Positions 6,674-15,883 of a stretch of 54,750 nt of DNA are shown here, piece after piece; positions within the stretch are counted from its first letter, which is position 1; every line of letters starts with the position of its first letter. Made by a program: the position numbers and the translations under genes. The notes under the pieces were generated by a model. It saw only the letters and a list, made by a program, of their open reading frames with translations, ran no database searches and had not been told where the DNA came from. This DNA comes from a virus, in IMG/VR virus record IMGVR_UViG_3300022924_000002, positions 1 through 54,750 of that record, one strand, 5' to 3'.

Positions 6674-9600
6674 TTACCGTATTTTTCTCCCTTCAAACCT
6701 TACCGTCCTGTTTTTATATTCCGTTCGCTGTCCCTGACGTTCGCTGTATGCTCGTAATCCTTCAGCATCAGCCACCAGATTATTTACAGGCATTTTCGCT
6801 AACGTTTTATTCATGATTCGCTCCATATCCGATGCGCTAACGCCTTCAATACGATTCATGGCTACCGCAGGTAATCCACTACCTAAAATACCGCTACTGG
6901 CAATATCAGGATAAACCTGTGAGCCTTTAGGTAAATCAATCAACGTATCTTTATTTGGTGTTAATGCCATTCTGCCGTCAGGGTAACGGATAACCTCGTG
7001 TTTTCCACCATCCCCTACTATCGCGCGTCCTCCGGGGTGGTTATCCGTACCCTCAGCATACGCCGGTAATGGTTTAGACGCTATCAAACCGATTTGTATG
7101 GCTCCTAACGCACCAACTAATATGGAAGCACCAATATTAGGTAATGCCGCCACGACCGCGCTGGCGGTGTTTATAATCGCGTTAAACAATGCTGTTTCTT
7201 TGGCGGCTTTCGCTTCCCTGACACGTATCTCGCGTTTTTTGTCCGCTAATTGTCGTTCTAATTCTGCCTCCGCATCAGCATTACCGCCTGCAAATTTTTT
7301 GCGTATCTCATATTCACGTTCGATATTCGTTAATTCAGCATCGAAGCGTGCCTGATTGTTTTGTTGAAGGAAATTAAACACCTCTTGAAATGCTGACATC
7401 GCTTCCAGCCCGACAACTTTTAATTTCTCCCCGGCGGTTTGCGCCTGGTCGAGCATCTTATCAAACGTAGATCCGGTTTTAGTTTCTATCTCTCCGGCTG
7501 CATTAATAAAGTCATAGGTTACTTGGTCGGTAAATTTAGTTAGTGAGCCTAAACCTAAATCGCTAAGGAAACCTGATTTAACCGAGTTGAAAAACTGATC
7601 CGTTGCGGACTTCATTTCTTTGCGTAAATCCGCTACTGCCTGTAATCTTTTATTCTCAATTTCAAGGGCTTTATTTTCCAGCTGTATCTGCTGCCCCGTA
7701 AGTTTCTCTATAGCCTCGTTATTTTCAACAGCCTTACCTTGCGCGGATAGTTTATCTATTTCGCCCTGTATTAACAGTTTCTGCGTTCTTAATTCATTAA
7801 CCTGCGCGTCCTCCTGGTCGCTATTAATTTCACGCATTCGGTTCTGTATGGCATCAAAACCTTTCATATCGGTATCTACACCAACATTTTTAAGCAATAA
7901 AGATATTTCTCTAAGATTATCTATCTGTTTGCTATCTATATTATTCTGACGTTGCTGCGCTGATAGTTGCTCCCAAACCCCTTTTAATGCGGTTTCGGTT
8001 TCGTGGGCAACGCCTATCATTTCCTGAGAATAATCCTCGTATGCTTTTAAGCTATCATATTCATATTGTTGTTCTAATGCTCCTATAGCTTGATTTTTAT
8101 TTCGAGTTAATGCGTAGATACTGGCGTTAGCTTCTTTTTGGGACAATTCTCCTTTTTCAGCACTATTCCTTATTCTTACTATTTGATCTGAAACGCTTTT
8201 ATTAATTTCAGATTCCTCCTGTTTTAATTGTAATGCCAGTATTCTTAGTGTCTCAACTCTTTTTATGTCTGCTAAATTTGTGATTATTTTGCTGTATTTT
8301 TCAGCGGCGGCTTCCCTATCAGCGTAACCGTTTTCCTCATTTTCAAATATATCTTTTTGAAACGCTGCTTCGTTTTCTAAACGGGTTCGATTTAATTCAT
8401 AAGCACTCGCCTGAAAATCTACTAATTTTTGGTAATCTAAAGATTGTTGTCCTGATTCAGGTTGATACTCTAACCCTATAGACTCCTTTTTATAACGTAT
8501 AGCTTCTTTTATTAGATTATTGCTTACAGATTCCTGGTAATTTTTTCGCTTTATATTTTCAGTTATAGCGGCTGTGTTCGCATTTTCTCTGTTGTAAGAA
8601 TCCAGTAACTGATCTGTTGCGGCGGCAGCGCTTATAGTGCCGGCAGTAGCGGCTTTACGAATATTTCGCTGTCGCTCCTGCTCTGTGTTTACTAACTTAG
8701 TCTGTTTAGCTATAGCTGTATTTATATCAATTAATGATTTTTGGCTATTGTTGTATTTTTCAGAAATAGCTATACTATTTGACCTGGCTTCTAATGCTGA
8801 ATTAACAGCCAGTTCCGCATCCTTTGTTTTTCCTAATAATATTTCCCCTTCTGTTAGTTTACCAAAATAAAACGCATATTCATTTTGTAGTTTTTTAACC
8901 GCTATAGCTCTTTCTTCATCGGATTTTTGGCTGTCTCTGGCTGTTTGTAGGTAAAGTCCGATAGTGGTTTTTTCATCAATTATGCTTTTTTTAGAAGCTT
9001 CCCTTGCTGTTGTTAATATTGCTTGACTATCAGCTAATGCATTTAAGGCTTTCACACCTTTAAATAGATTATTTGCCCATGTAACTATTTCTTTTCCGTA
9101 TAAAGTAAGTATCGTAACTCCTACGGATAAAGCCGTCTGCCAGCTAAAAAAAGCTGTTGCTAATTGCTTTAACACACTTACCGTAGGTTGACCTGACGCT
9201 GCTAATTCTTTATTTCTTGCTACAAGATTAGCTATCTCATCTGAAAGTATAGGTAAGTTATTCGATATTGCTAAAAAGCCTGTATTAAGTGATACAGCGA
9301 ATGCAGGAGCTTCACGTGTTAACTGATTTATTGCATTCCCAAGTCCATTCCAGCCCCTCGCGTAATCTCCTACATATCTTTGGTTCAATCCTAAATTGCC
9401 ATCTATTTTTTTTAAACCGGTATCTAAAAGGCTTACCCTTGCGGCAACCGTAGAATATGTAGCTGCTAAATCTTTATATTGCTGGCTGTTTGTTTCTCCT
9501 GCCTGCTCTAATAAAAACATATCGGCAGCGAGAGCTTTAGCATTCATTCTCGTTTCGCCTAATTCAGCGTCAAGTTTTTGGTACGCGTTCATTACCCCTA

Positions 9601-9919
9601 AAACCTCTTTTGCTTGTTTTTTTTGAGCAGCCGTAAGTTCTGATATTTGCACTTTTAACTTAGCATTTTCAATGGCTTCTGATTTACGAAGATTACTAAG
9701 CCTTAGCGATAACCTTTCCTGTTCAGTCATGGCCGCGTTCGCTTTCTGCACCGTAGCCGCACTATCTCCTGAAGCGGCTTTAGCCTGAGAGGGTACAGTT
9801 ATTTTCATGGCATTAATACGCTTAACCGCACCCTCAACGTCGGTTAATTTATCAATAAGGGTATTTACCTCACTTACCGCGTTCTTATCTATTACCGATA
9901 CAAATCCATTATCTGCCAT
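6674..9919 (-). CDS. Tail tape measure protein
   Basis: This 1081-residue protein is the longest gene of the tail module and lies after the tail tube and assembly genes. The N-terminal ~120 residues are Ala/Lys-rich helix. Coiled coil extends over much of residues 320-860. A hydrophobic stretch near 945-985 (IINTASAVVAALP, then GAIQIGLIAS) is followed by the tape-measure C-terminal signature AEGTDNHPGGRAIVGDGGKH with a DLPKGSQVYP ending. The protein sets tail length and enters the host envelope during ejection. At about 1.5 angstrom per residue it would specify a tail near 160 nm (inference). No lysozyme or peptidase domain is evident. Confidence 0.93.
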   Translation of the reverse strand: MADNGFVSVIDKNAVSEVNTLIDKLTDVEGAVKRINAMKITVPSQAKAASGDSAATVQKANAAMTEQERLSLRLSNLRKSEAIENAKLKVQISELTAAQKKQAKEVLGVMNAYQKLDAELGETRMNAKALAADMFLLEQAGETNSQQYKDLAATYSTVAARVSLLDTGLKKIDGNLGLNQRYVGDYARGWNGLGNAINQLTREAPAFAVSLNTGFLAISNNLPILSDEIANLVARNKELAASGQPTVSVLKQLATAFFSWQTALSVGVTILTLYGKEIVTWANNLFKGVKALNALADSQAILTTAREASKKSIIDEKTTIGLYLQTARDSQKSDEERAIAVKKLQNEYAFYFGKLTEGEILLGKTKDAELAVNSALEARSNSIAISEKYNNSQKSLIDINTAIAKQTKLVNTEQERQRNIRKAATAGTISAAAATDQLLDSYNRENANTAAITENIKRKNYQESVSNNLIKEAIRYKKESIGLEYQPESGQQSLDYQKLVDFQASAYELNRTRLENEAAFQKDIFENEENGYADREAAAEKYSKIITNLADIKRVETLRILALQLKQEESEINKSVSDQIVRIRNSAEKGELSQKEANASIYALTRNKNQAIGALEQQYEYDSLKAYEDYSQEMIGVAHETETALKGVWEQLSAQQRQNNIDSKQIDNLREISLLLKNVGVDTDMKGFDAIQNRMREINSDQEDAQVNELRTQKLLIQGEIDKLSAQGKAVENNEAIEKLTGQQIQLENKALEIENKRLQAVADLRKEMKSATDQFFNSVKSGFLSDLGLGSLTKFTDQVTYDFINAAGEIETKTGSTFDKMLDQAQTAGEKLKVVGLEAMSAFQEVFNFLQQNNQARFDAELTNIEREYEIRKKFAGGNADAEAELERQLADKKREIRVREAKAAKETALFNAIINTASAVVAALPNIGASILVGALGAIQIGLIASKPLPAYAEGTDNHPGGRAIVGDGGKHEVIRYPDGRMALTPNKDTLIDLPKGSQVYPDIASSGILGSGLPAVAMNRIEGVSASDMERIMNKTLAKMPVNNLVADAEGLRAYSERQGQRTEYKNRTVRFEGRKIR

Positions 9920-9925
9920 TTTTTA

Positions 9926-10555
9926 TTATTTTTTACTCATAGCGGCTTTTTGGGCGGCTTGACGTTCTTTAGCTGCGTTCACGTACTCAACCCATTCATA
10001 CAGGCTGCAATTTTCATCTATGGTTATACCTTCAAGAGATAGCCGTAAATTAATTCGGTCTTTGTGGAAATTATAAGCTATTTTTTCTGATTTTACTTTC
10101 TCGCCTGCTATTTCCTGGTTTAATTTATTTTTTAGCTGGCCTATGATTCCATTTTTGATTCTATGGATTTCTTTTATCGGTTCCTTAACATTGAATTTAG
10201 GTTTTACTTCTGAGTAATTATTCAATATAGCCACTACACGCGATGTTTGTTCAGGATTCATAGTTACGAACTCCAATTGCGAGATAGTCGCTGTAATCCC
10301 TGCTATAGCCGACCTGATAGCTGATATACGTTTATGTTTCTGAATCCATGATTTTAACTGCGTGTTAGGGGCTAAAATATAATATTCATCGAATATTTTA
10401 TCAAACACTTGCTCTACATCGGGCGCAGTACCTAACTTACTGTAATGCCCTGAATACATAACCTCAAAAAATATTTTAGCGGGTATGTTGCAGTCGTGCC
10501 AGTATATTATAGGTACGGTTTTAATACCTCTCTTAGTTCTGAATAATTTTATCAT
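9926..10555 (-). CDS. Tail assembly protein, probable chaperone position (209 aa)
   Basis: The gene lies immediately upstream of the tape measure gene in transcription order, where siphoviruses keep the tail assembly chaperones. The protein is mostly helical and basic at its C-terminus (AKERQAAQKAAMSKK). No sequence signature confirms chaperone function. Its start overlaps the stop of the 147-residue gene by 4 bases. No slippery heptamer giving a fusion with the preceding frame was identified. Confidence 0.6.
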   Translation of the reverse strand: MIKLFRTKRGIKTVPIIYWHDCNIPAKIFFEVMYSGHYSKLGTAPDVEQVFDKIFDEYYILAPNTQLKSWIQKHKRISAIRSAIAGITATISQLEFVTMNPEQTSRVVAILNNYSEVKPKFNVKEPIKEIHRIKNGIIGQLKNKLNQEIAGEKVKSEKIAYNFHKDRINLRLSLEGITIDENCSLYEWVEYVNAAKERQAAQKAAMSKK

Positions 10556-10995
10556 TGCCCCAACTGTCTTTTAATGAACCTAATTAATAACGGCGCGTGT
10601 ACCTCACGCTGCAGCCTGTACCATTCTCCCTGATTCAAACCCATAATATCCTGACCATACTTGCCTATTAAATCATCGGTTTTATCGTCTGTGCTATCAA
10701 ATATATACCGGCTATTCCCTAATGATTCAACAAATAACCCTCTTGTAAACGAACCCGTCAATATCAAATCGACTGTACCGCCTGCAAGAGGGTTTAAATT
10801 ACGCTTGAATAATCCGTAACCTGAATTACGATAAAATCCTATAGCTGTACCATCGGGTCTGTCGCCACGTTGAAATTCTTTATACTTCGCTGCTATTAGT
10901 TGCGGATCCCTTTGGATTATCTTTCGTGTTTCCTCCGGTATTTCCGTTACTACCCGGTTTAGCCGCCGTAGCATTTCCGCTGCTGATATTCCCAT
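10552..10995 (-). CDS. Tail completion or assembly protein (147 aa)
   Basis: The N-terminus is helical (AAEMLRRLNRVVTEIPEE). The C-terminal half is alpha/beta, with LTGSFTRGLFVE and a DSTDDKTDDLIGKYG segment seen in Bacteroidota phage neck/tail proteins. The first 116 bases overlap the gene at 10880-11137 in another frame. An in-frame stop lies directly upstream of the chosen ATG, so this is the longest possible form; a later start at Met8 (10974) would still overlap. Family and exact role are uncertain. Confidence 0.65.
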   Translation of the reverse strand: MGISAAEMLRRLNRVVTEIPEETRKIIQRDPQLIAAKYKEFQRGDRPDGTAIGFYRNSGYGLFKRNLNPLAGGTVDLILTGSFTRGLFVESLGNSRYIFDSTDDKTDDLIGKYGQDIMGLNQGEWYRLQREVHAPLLIRFIKRQLGQ

Positions 10996-11137
10996 CTTTT
11001 AAGATTTTTTCAGCCAGTACGTAGTCTTTAGGGCTTAACGATTCGTAAACCTGCTCTACCTGGTCTTTATGAGGTAAAGATAAGAAATTATCGTATGCCT
11101 CTTTACTGCCGAATGTAATATTACCTATTGGTTTCAT
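10880..11137 (-). CDS. Small tail-region protein with low-complexity C-terminus (85 aa)
   Basis: Residues 1-48 look folded (MKPIGNITFGSKEAYDNFL onward, helical). Residues 50-85 are a Gly/Asn/Ser/Lys tail that is read from the same DNA as the helical start of the next gene. The gene starts 1 base before the stop of the tail tube gene. Position between tube and tape measure genes suggests a tail assembly factor. Reaching the next frame would need a +1 shift, which is not supported by any visible slippery site. Confidence 0.6.
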   Translation of the reverse strand: MKPIGNITFGSKEAYDNFLSLPHKDQVEQVYESLSPKDYVLAEKILKDGNISSGNATAAKPGSNGNTGGNTKDNPKGSATNSSEV

Positions 11138-11138
11138 G

Positions 11139-12071
11139 CTATGTGGTTGTTATAGTGTCTGAAATTCCTTTATACAGTTGGTTATCGCCTACTAACGCTA
11201 CATTTACAGGCGGCGTTGCGGTAGCATCCCATAACTGAACTACTACAGGTGTACCGGTTGTAAGTACAGGTGTGGTAGTTATACGGTATGTTCCCTCAGC
11301 CACAAGCGGCACAACGGTAGCTACAGTTATAGCTGCATTCGTTACAGGGTTGTACACCCTAAAATTAGCTGCTGTAAGAGCTTCGATACCGTAAGACACA
11401 TTAGTTGCTGAACGAACGTTTATCACGATGCCTGCAGCCGTAGCCGTCCCTGTTATCATAGTTCCTGTAACCGCCGGTAAATCATTAAAATCAACCTCTG
11501 ACTGATCGATATTATATGTAACCATACGGCGGTTAAATTGCTGCTCGTTTGTTAACTGAAAGGAGAAGCCTGTCATTGAATCCGTATCGCCTGTACGTGG
11601 TGTAAATGTGGCAGCGTTAACCATACCTGCAGTTAAACCTGTAACATACATTCCGTCCGGTGTAAGAGCTAAAATAAGCGTACCGGAATCATCAACGATA
11701 CCGATGTCAAATTTATTGAACCCATTTTTAGAGTATAGTGCTTTGTGGAAACCGATACCGTTATCGTAATCAAACTGGTATTGTGGTTTTCCGTTACGGA
11801 CTACACTAAGTACGCCGCCCGTGTATTCCTGTGTAGTTACATCCGGAGTATTATTGGTAAACTGTTTAGATCCCAGCACAGGCTGCCAGTCTCCTGACTG
11901 CACCAATGCTATAAATCCCTCAGAATCTAACGCCTCAAAAGCCGTTCGAAGCATCCTCCATCCTTTACGGATAAGTATCGGGGTCTTGAACTCGGTAAGG
12001 TACTGCTCGCAGCTCACGATACCTAATTCAAGGGTATCTTTATCGCAATTAATAGCATTTATTAATCCCAT
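11139..12071 (-). CDS. Major tail (tube) protein with C-terminal Ig-like domain
   Basis: The 310-residue protein carries the tube fold over roughly residues 1-200. The C-terminal ~105 residues (AVTGTMITGTATAAG onward) are Thr/Val/Ala-rich with the alternating pattern of a bacterial Ig-like domain, a common decoration of siphovirus tube proteins in Bacteroidota phages. It follows the connector genes and precedes the tape measure block. No signal peptide is present. The assignment combines position with the two-domain layout. Confidence 0.82.
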   Translation of the reverse strand: MGLINAINCDKDTLELGIVSCEQYLTEFKTPILIRKGWRMLRTAFEALDSEGFIALVQSGDWQPVLGSKQFTNNTPDVTTQEYTGGVLSVVRNGKPQYQFDYDNGIGFHKALYSKNGFNKFDIGIVDDSGTLILALTPDGMYVTGLTAGMVNAATFTPRTGDTDSMTGFSFQLTNEQQFNRRMVTYNIDQSEVDFNDLPAVTGTMITGTATAAGIVINVRSATNVSYGIEALTAANFRVYNPVTNAAITVATVVPLVAEGTYRITTTPVLTTGTPVVVQLWDATATPPVNVALVGDNQLYKGISDTITTT

Positions 12072-12075
12072 GATT

Positions 12076-12570
12076 TTAAGTGTATTTTATTGTTTTTAAA
12101 CATTTATCGTTTATTGTAATCGTGGTATCGAAGCGTAACGCATCGATTATGTCAGTTGTTTTATTTTTCTCGTTATCGCCATAGTTAGGAAATTCTACTG
12201 TAGTAAAAATACCATCCCATGCGAATATTTGAGACTTAGTAAACAACTGTTCAATGTTACGGGCTAATGGAAACAAAATGTTATTATATGAGGTTGCCCA
12301 GCGTTGCGAGTTCGTCATATCAACGGATGTATTCCTGGTTGCCAGTATAAGCGTTAGTGTAGCCGTTGCTGCAACGCGTTTCGTATCATGCTCAATAGTA
12401 TTCGCCGAATTATAAATAATCGGGTATACGGGTTTACTCGGATCGTTACCAAATAATTTAATTAATTTATTCCAGTGAACGTCGTTTCCCCATTCATATC
12501 TCGGAGCGAATTCCTGAATTAATGGCAGGGTATCAAAAGCTTCTTTTAACCTAACGTGTACGTTTATCAT
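12076..12570 (-). CDS. Head-tail joining / tail terminator protein (164 aa)
   Basis: The position between the connector gene and the tail tube gene is that of tail terminator or head closure proteins. The protein has an N-terminal helix, a strand-rich core (ATATLTLILATRN) and a final beta segment, compatible with a gpU-like alpha/beta fold. Its start overlaps the stop of the upstream connector gene by 4 bases. The specific role is inferred from gene order. Confidence 0.65.
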   Translation of the reverse strand: MINVHVRLKEAFDTLPLIQEFAPRYEWGNDVHWNKLIKLFGNDPSKPVYPIIYNSANTIEHDTKRVAATATLTLILATRNTSVDMTNSQRWATSYNNILFPLARNIEQLFTKSQIFAWDGIFTTVEFPNYGDNEKNKTTDIIDALRFDTTITINDKCLKTIKYT

Positions 12571-13148
12571 ATCCCTAAAATGTTTTGAATTTGATAAAAC
12601 CCGAAATTACCAATACTGTAATCTGTTTCATTTTCCCTAAGAAATTGATACAAGCTTACAAAATTAGGTATGTAGCTGCCGTAAAATACGCAGCCGCACC
12701 CGTGGTAATACTGATACATGCTAACGAACTCATTCCAGTAATCGATAACGCGCTGCTCTGACAAAACAGGCAAGGAGTTAGCAGATTCTGAACGCTCTAA
12801 ACCCGTTGTGTTAAATTGTACTGATTCGTATTTCAGAAAATTTACATACACATAATAACCGATTATTTCGCGTAAACCGTCAAATCGTTTGTTGTCGTAG
12901 GTTTTTCCATTTACGAGGTCGTACCATTTATTTCCCGGGATATAATCCGTTTCAGATAACATCGCCGCCGTAAGTAAATCGTACTGTGCAGCACCTAACG
13001 CATTAATCAATAATAATCGCTCATACTTCACGATAGCCCCCGTTAATTTATCCTGATTGTTAGGCTGTGTACCACCATGTATATCGGGGACTGCCTGAAC
13101 ATTCGGGATAAATAGCTTGCCTGTAAAGTATGATTTATCGATTATCAT
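12567..13148 (-). CDS. Head-tail connector protein (193 aa)
   Basis: The largely helical protein (VKYERLLLINALGAAQYDLL, then a long central helix region) sits directly after the capsid block, as the gp6-like adaptor does in HK97-like phages. In Bacteroidota phages this slot is held by proteins of this length and helical content. The start shares a base with the stop of the preceding gene, giving tight coupling. The family assignment is by position and character, not by a diagnostic motif. Confidence 0.65.
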   Translation of the reverse strand: MIIDKSYFTGKLFIPNVQAVPDIHGGTQPNNQDKLTGAIVKYERLLLINALGAAQYDLLTAAMLSETDYIPGNKWYDLVNGKTYDNKRFDGLREIIGYYVYVNFLKYESVQFNTTGLERSESANSLPVLSEQRVIDYWNEFVSMYQYYHGCGCVFYGSYIPNFVSLYQFLRENETDYSIGNFGFYQIQNILGI

Positions 13149-13414
13149 TATAGTTTCTCTATTACTCCTGCTTTATCGTAAATAGCGTATGCGACATCAG
13201 AGACAGACAACTCGTCTCCTTGTTTCATGTGTTTACCGAAATCCCTGGTAAACCTTACAGGTGTAGTCCTTTCAAGGTTTATTACCACTCCTTCTGATTT
13301 ACCTTCAGCAATTAGTTTTTTGCTCTTTGCGCCCTGTTCTTTGTAGTAAGCGTTAGTAATCCCTGCTACTTCGTTTACCACAGGTGTTTCATTGGTTGTT
13401 AGCTCTTTAGCCAT
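13148..13414 (-). CDS. Small head-region protein (88 aa)
   Basis: The N-terminal 30 residues are disordered and Thr/Asn/Glu-rich; the remainder could form a small beta domain (VVINLERTTPVRFTRDF). It follows the capsid gene and a weak hairpin, where decoration or minor head proteins are often encoded. Nothing in the sequence proves that role. Confidence 0.6.
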   Translation of the reverse strand: MAKELTTNETPVVNEVAGITNAYYKEQGAKSKKLIAEGKSEGVVINLERTTPVRFTRDFGKHMKQGDELSVSDVAYAIYDKAGVIEKL

Positions 13415-13438
13415 GATATTTAAAATTTATAGGTTAAA

Positions 13439-13454
13439 CCCCGCCGAAACGGGG
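13439..13454 (-). terminator. GC-rich hairpin after the capsid gene
   Basis: CCCCG (13439-13443) pairs with CGGGG (13450-13454). On the minus strand it is followed by TTTAACC, a weak U-tract. It lies 10 bases past the capsid stop and probably acts as a partial terminator or mRNA stabiliser that keeps capsid message high relative to the connector genes. Confidence 0.5.
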
Positions 13455-13464
13455 CTATAATAAT

Positions 13465-14790
13465 TTATGCTGCTGTTATAAGCGTTTTCACATTAGCAAA
13501 TGTATCAGATACAATTGCTGTACGAGTCGCGTTAGGTATTAATGTAGCTACAAAACGTTCTACAACGTGTGTACGTATATTACGAGATAAACCCGAAGCA
13601 CCTGCCGCAGTAGCATCAGTACGTCCGTCTGTTTCGAAATAAAGCAACTCCCCGTCTAAGCCAACTTTAACGCCCTGTATAAAGTCCCCTACAAGGAATC
13701 TGTCAGCGGCAATAGTAGGATCAATTACCCAACGAATTATACGCCCCTGGTAAGATATACCTATTTCGCCCACAAGGCTAATAGCGTTACCGTTCCATAC
13801 GGAATAATGTCCATCCGATGCTTTAGAATGTATCATCCTGTACCACGCGGCGGGAGACAGCACAACAGCGTTAGGCACATAACCAAGTGTCTGAAGCTGC
13901 GCGATAACTGCCCCTATAGCATCATAATCGTTAGGGTCTTCGTTAACCACAAGTGAAGCGTTAGGAGTGAAAGCCGTTCCTGCTGCTACTACTGCCGCCA
14001 GTACAGAAGCAGGCGTTTTATCCATTACAAGTTCAGCTATTTTACTTTGAATAGCGTTAGCTATTGTAGGGTAAAAACGTCTTAGTTGTGTTGTGGTAGC
14101 CCATTCTGCTGCAACAGCCAAAGCCTCTGCTTGCTGTCCGGCATAAGTTACCTTAACAATTGGTTTTAGTGTGCATTCCGGTGTAATAGCTGCATCGCCT
14201 GTAAAACTTTCATTTAGAATATACAGGTTAGCCTCTTGTAACGGCCTAACGTCTACTACCTCCATTATAGGGCTGTACGGTTTTCTGTAACGTGCAATAC
14301 CTATGTTTTGAGAAGCCCTTAGCACATAGCCAGAATCTATAGCCTGCGTTGCGCCTGCTGTAGGAAACTGAGCAGCGTTAACAAGTGTAGAAGATAAAAC
14401 ATCACTTGATATAGTAACTTTTTCTACATCAATTTTAATTTTATCCTGCCCTTTTATGGAAAATTCGCCGTCTTTAGGTACTTCATCATAAGCCGCTTTA
14501 AACGCCTCCATGATGTCCATTTTGTTATTAGCCTCAGTAACTGTTTTAAGAGAAGCAAGGGATTTGCCTTGTTCCTCGATTATTGCAGCCTGTGAGGTAA
14601 GCGCGTCATTAGCAGTTTTAAGTTCAGCTTTCAGCGCGTCGCCAATAACTTTAACCTGTTCTGCAACCTGCGTTTTAACCGCCTCGCTTTGTTTGTTTTC
14701 TTCGTACTCCCTTTTTGAAGTAACATATTTTTCCTGTTCTTCAGGTGTCATTGCGGAAAGTTCTGCCGCGCTTTTGTACTTAAAATCCAT
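13465..14790 (-). CDS. Major capsid protein (HK97 fold) with N-terminal delta domain
   Basis: Of 441 residues, 1-110 are charged coiled coil (KREYEENKQSEAVKTQ onward), the delta or scaffolding domain normally removed by the prohead protease encoded just upstream. The remainder shows the HK97-type capsid pattern: the P-domain strand and spine helix region (WATTTQLRRFYPTIANAIQS), the mid stretch with AVVLSPAAWYRMI, and the closing R-V-ERF (HVVERFVATLIPNATRTAIV). Portal, protease and capsid in that order are the standard HK97-like head module. A hairpin follows the gene. Confidence 0.92.
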   Translation of the reverse strand: MDFKYKSAAELSAMTPEEQEKYVTSKREYEENKQSEAVKTQVAEQVKVIGDALKAELKTANDALTSQAAIIEEQGKSLASLKTVTEANNKMDIMEAFKAAYDEVPKDGEFSIKGQDKIKIDVEKVTISSDVLSSTLVNAAQFPTAGATQAIDSGYVLRASQNIGIARYRKPYSPIMEVVDVRPLQEANLYILNESFTGDAAITPECTLKPIVKVTYAGQQAEALAVAAEWATTTQLRRFYPTIANAIQSKIAELVMDKTPASVLAAVVAAGTAFTPNASLVVNEDPNDYDAIGAVIAQLQTLGYVPNAVVLSPAAWYRMIHSKASDGHYSVWNGNAISLVGEIGISYQGRIIRWVIDPTIAADRFLVGDFIQGVKVGLDGELLYFETDGRTDATAAGASGLSRNIRTHVVERFVATLIPNATRTAIVSDTFANVKTLITAA

Positions 14791-14793
14791 TGT

Positions 14794-15600
14794 TTATAGA
14801 TTAAGATTAAAATAATTTTTTTGTGCTTCGTTTTGAGTGGCTAAAGCCGGCTCTGTTTTTGAAGTGCTTGCGGCGGCTTCATATAATACAGGCGTTGCGC
14901 TGTTTGATCCAAACAACACTAAACTACCTTCTTTTTCGATACTCGCTTCGTCTATAGCCCAGAAGTAACCACGTTTTTCGGCTTCTGATTTGTTGGCTAC
15001 AAGTTCTATCCTGTCATTCCATAACTGGTTTTGTTTAGCGAAATCCGTATTATCAGATTTCATTGCCAACCCCATGGTTATATAACGCATCCTTACGGAA
15101 TTTTCAAACGCTGTTTTTTCAGCGAATAAGTCTTTTACCTGAGGTATGCGTATTTTGTCTGCCGGTATTTCATAAATCAAAGCCTGTGTTTCGCCTTCAT
15201 TGTTTAATCCTAATTCTGACCACGCCAATGTTTTAACGAACGCCTTAACGTCTTTAGGGAATGCAATAACACTGTCTATAGACAACTTATGTTCAAGAAC
15301 GTAAAATATTTTATCAGCTTTATCTTTAAGCGACTTATTCCAAATACCCGGGAAATGCACATCGCCGTGGCTATCCATCCAGTTTGTAGTGTTTATTACC
15401 GGGTAAACATAACCCTCTTTAATAAACGACAATGATTTCTCTGTTTCGGAATCCTTAAGAAATGGAATATTTACAGAATCAGCTTCTTTAATAGCGGCTT
15501 TCTTTAATTCCAGCAATTGAGATTCATGTTTTACTAATTCAGTAAACATAGCCTCGTTGCTATCGAAATATTTATTTAGTTCCTTGCAGAATACTTTCAT
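14794..15600 (-). CDS. Prohead protease
   Basis: The 268-residue protein fits the HK97-like prohead serine protease family. A DSHGDVHFPGIW segment (76-87) precedes the candidate catalytic His104 in VLEHKLSIDSV, and Ser168 in FENSVRMRY occupies the nucleophile position, followed by the family-typical LWNDRIELVANKSEAEKRGY and a SLVLFGSN strand. It should cleave the delta domain of the capsid protein encoded 4 bases downstream and itself during maturation. The start codon overlaps the stop of the 41-residue gene upstream (ATGA). The catalytic assignments are by comparison with the family pattern from memory. Confidence 0.85.
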   Translation of the reverse strand: MKVFCKELNKYFDSNEAMFTELVKHESQLLELKKAAIKEADSVNIPFLKDSETEKSLSFIKEGYVYPVINTTNWMDSHGDVHFPGIWNKSLKDKADKIFYVLEHKLSIDSVIAFPKDVKAFVKTLAWSELGLNNEGETQALIYEIPADKIRIPQVKDLFAEKTAFENSVRMRYITMGLAMKSDNTDFAKQNQLWNDRIELVANKSEAEKRGYFWAIDEASIEKEGSLVLFGSNSATPVLYEAAASTSKTEPALATQNEAQKNYFNLNL

Positions 15601-15722
15601 TTTTTCACGTCTTTATTGCTTTTCAGCGTTTCAATCTTACTGGCAATTTCTTTTTTCAATACAGGATCGTCCGTTTTATCGGCAGTTTCCTGTAGTGATT
15701 TTATAGTTTGGTCTATTTTCAT
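15597..15722 (-). CDS. Small helical head-region protein (41 aa)
   Basis: The product is a short charged helix, beginning MKIDQTIKSLQ and rich in Lys, Asp and Glu. Both ends are coupled by ATGA overlaps, to the prohead protease start downstream and to the 54-residue gene upstream, which strongly argues for real translation. It could be an assembly peptide or scaffold-like helper; no family is recognised. Confidence 0.65.
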   Translation of the reverse strand: MKIDQTIKSLQETADKTDDPVLKKEIASKIETLKSNKDVKK

Positions 15723-15883
15723 ACTTTCTCGATTATAAGGTAACCCGAAGGTATAACCGCAACGGTAATCATATCTTTAGTTATCAGCGTGTTTCCTGAT
15801 TCTATTGAAATCCTATCGCCTGTAACGGTATATTCAGCTATAACGCCTATCGTACCCATCACTATAATTATATATGTTTTCAT
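15719..15883 (-). CDS. Small beta-rich head-region protein (54 aa)
   Basis: The gene is flanked by ATGA overlaps with the portal stop upstream and the 41-residue gene downstream, so portal, this gene, the 41-residue gene and the protease form a fully coupled string. The protein starts with a hydrophobic stretch (MKTYIIIVMGTIGVIAEYTV) that could be a short membrane segment or a buried strand, and ends with another hydrophobic strand. The function is unknown. Confidence 0.6.
   Translation of the reverse strand: MKTYIIIVMGTIGVIAEYTVTGDRISIESGNTLITKDMITVAVIPSGYLIIEKV

Noticed and set aside
10880-11137. Lambda G/GT-like -1 frameshift between the 85- and 147-residue tail genes
   Set aside because: The frames differ by +1 rather than -1, no canonical slippery heptamer was found in the overlap, and an in-frame stop (at 10999-11001) lies directly upstream of the second ATG.
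14794-15600. Prohead protease with a missing nucleophile (ITMGLAM in place of S-x-G)
   Set aside because: A better alignment puts the nucleophile at Ser168 in FENSVRMRY, the position used in Bacteroidota phage proteases, so no defect is claimed.
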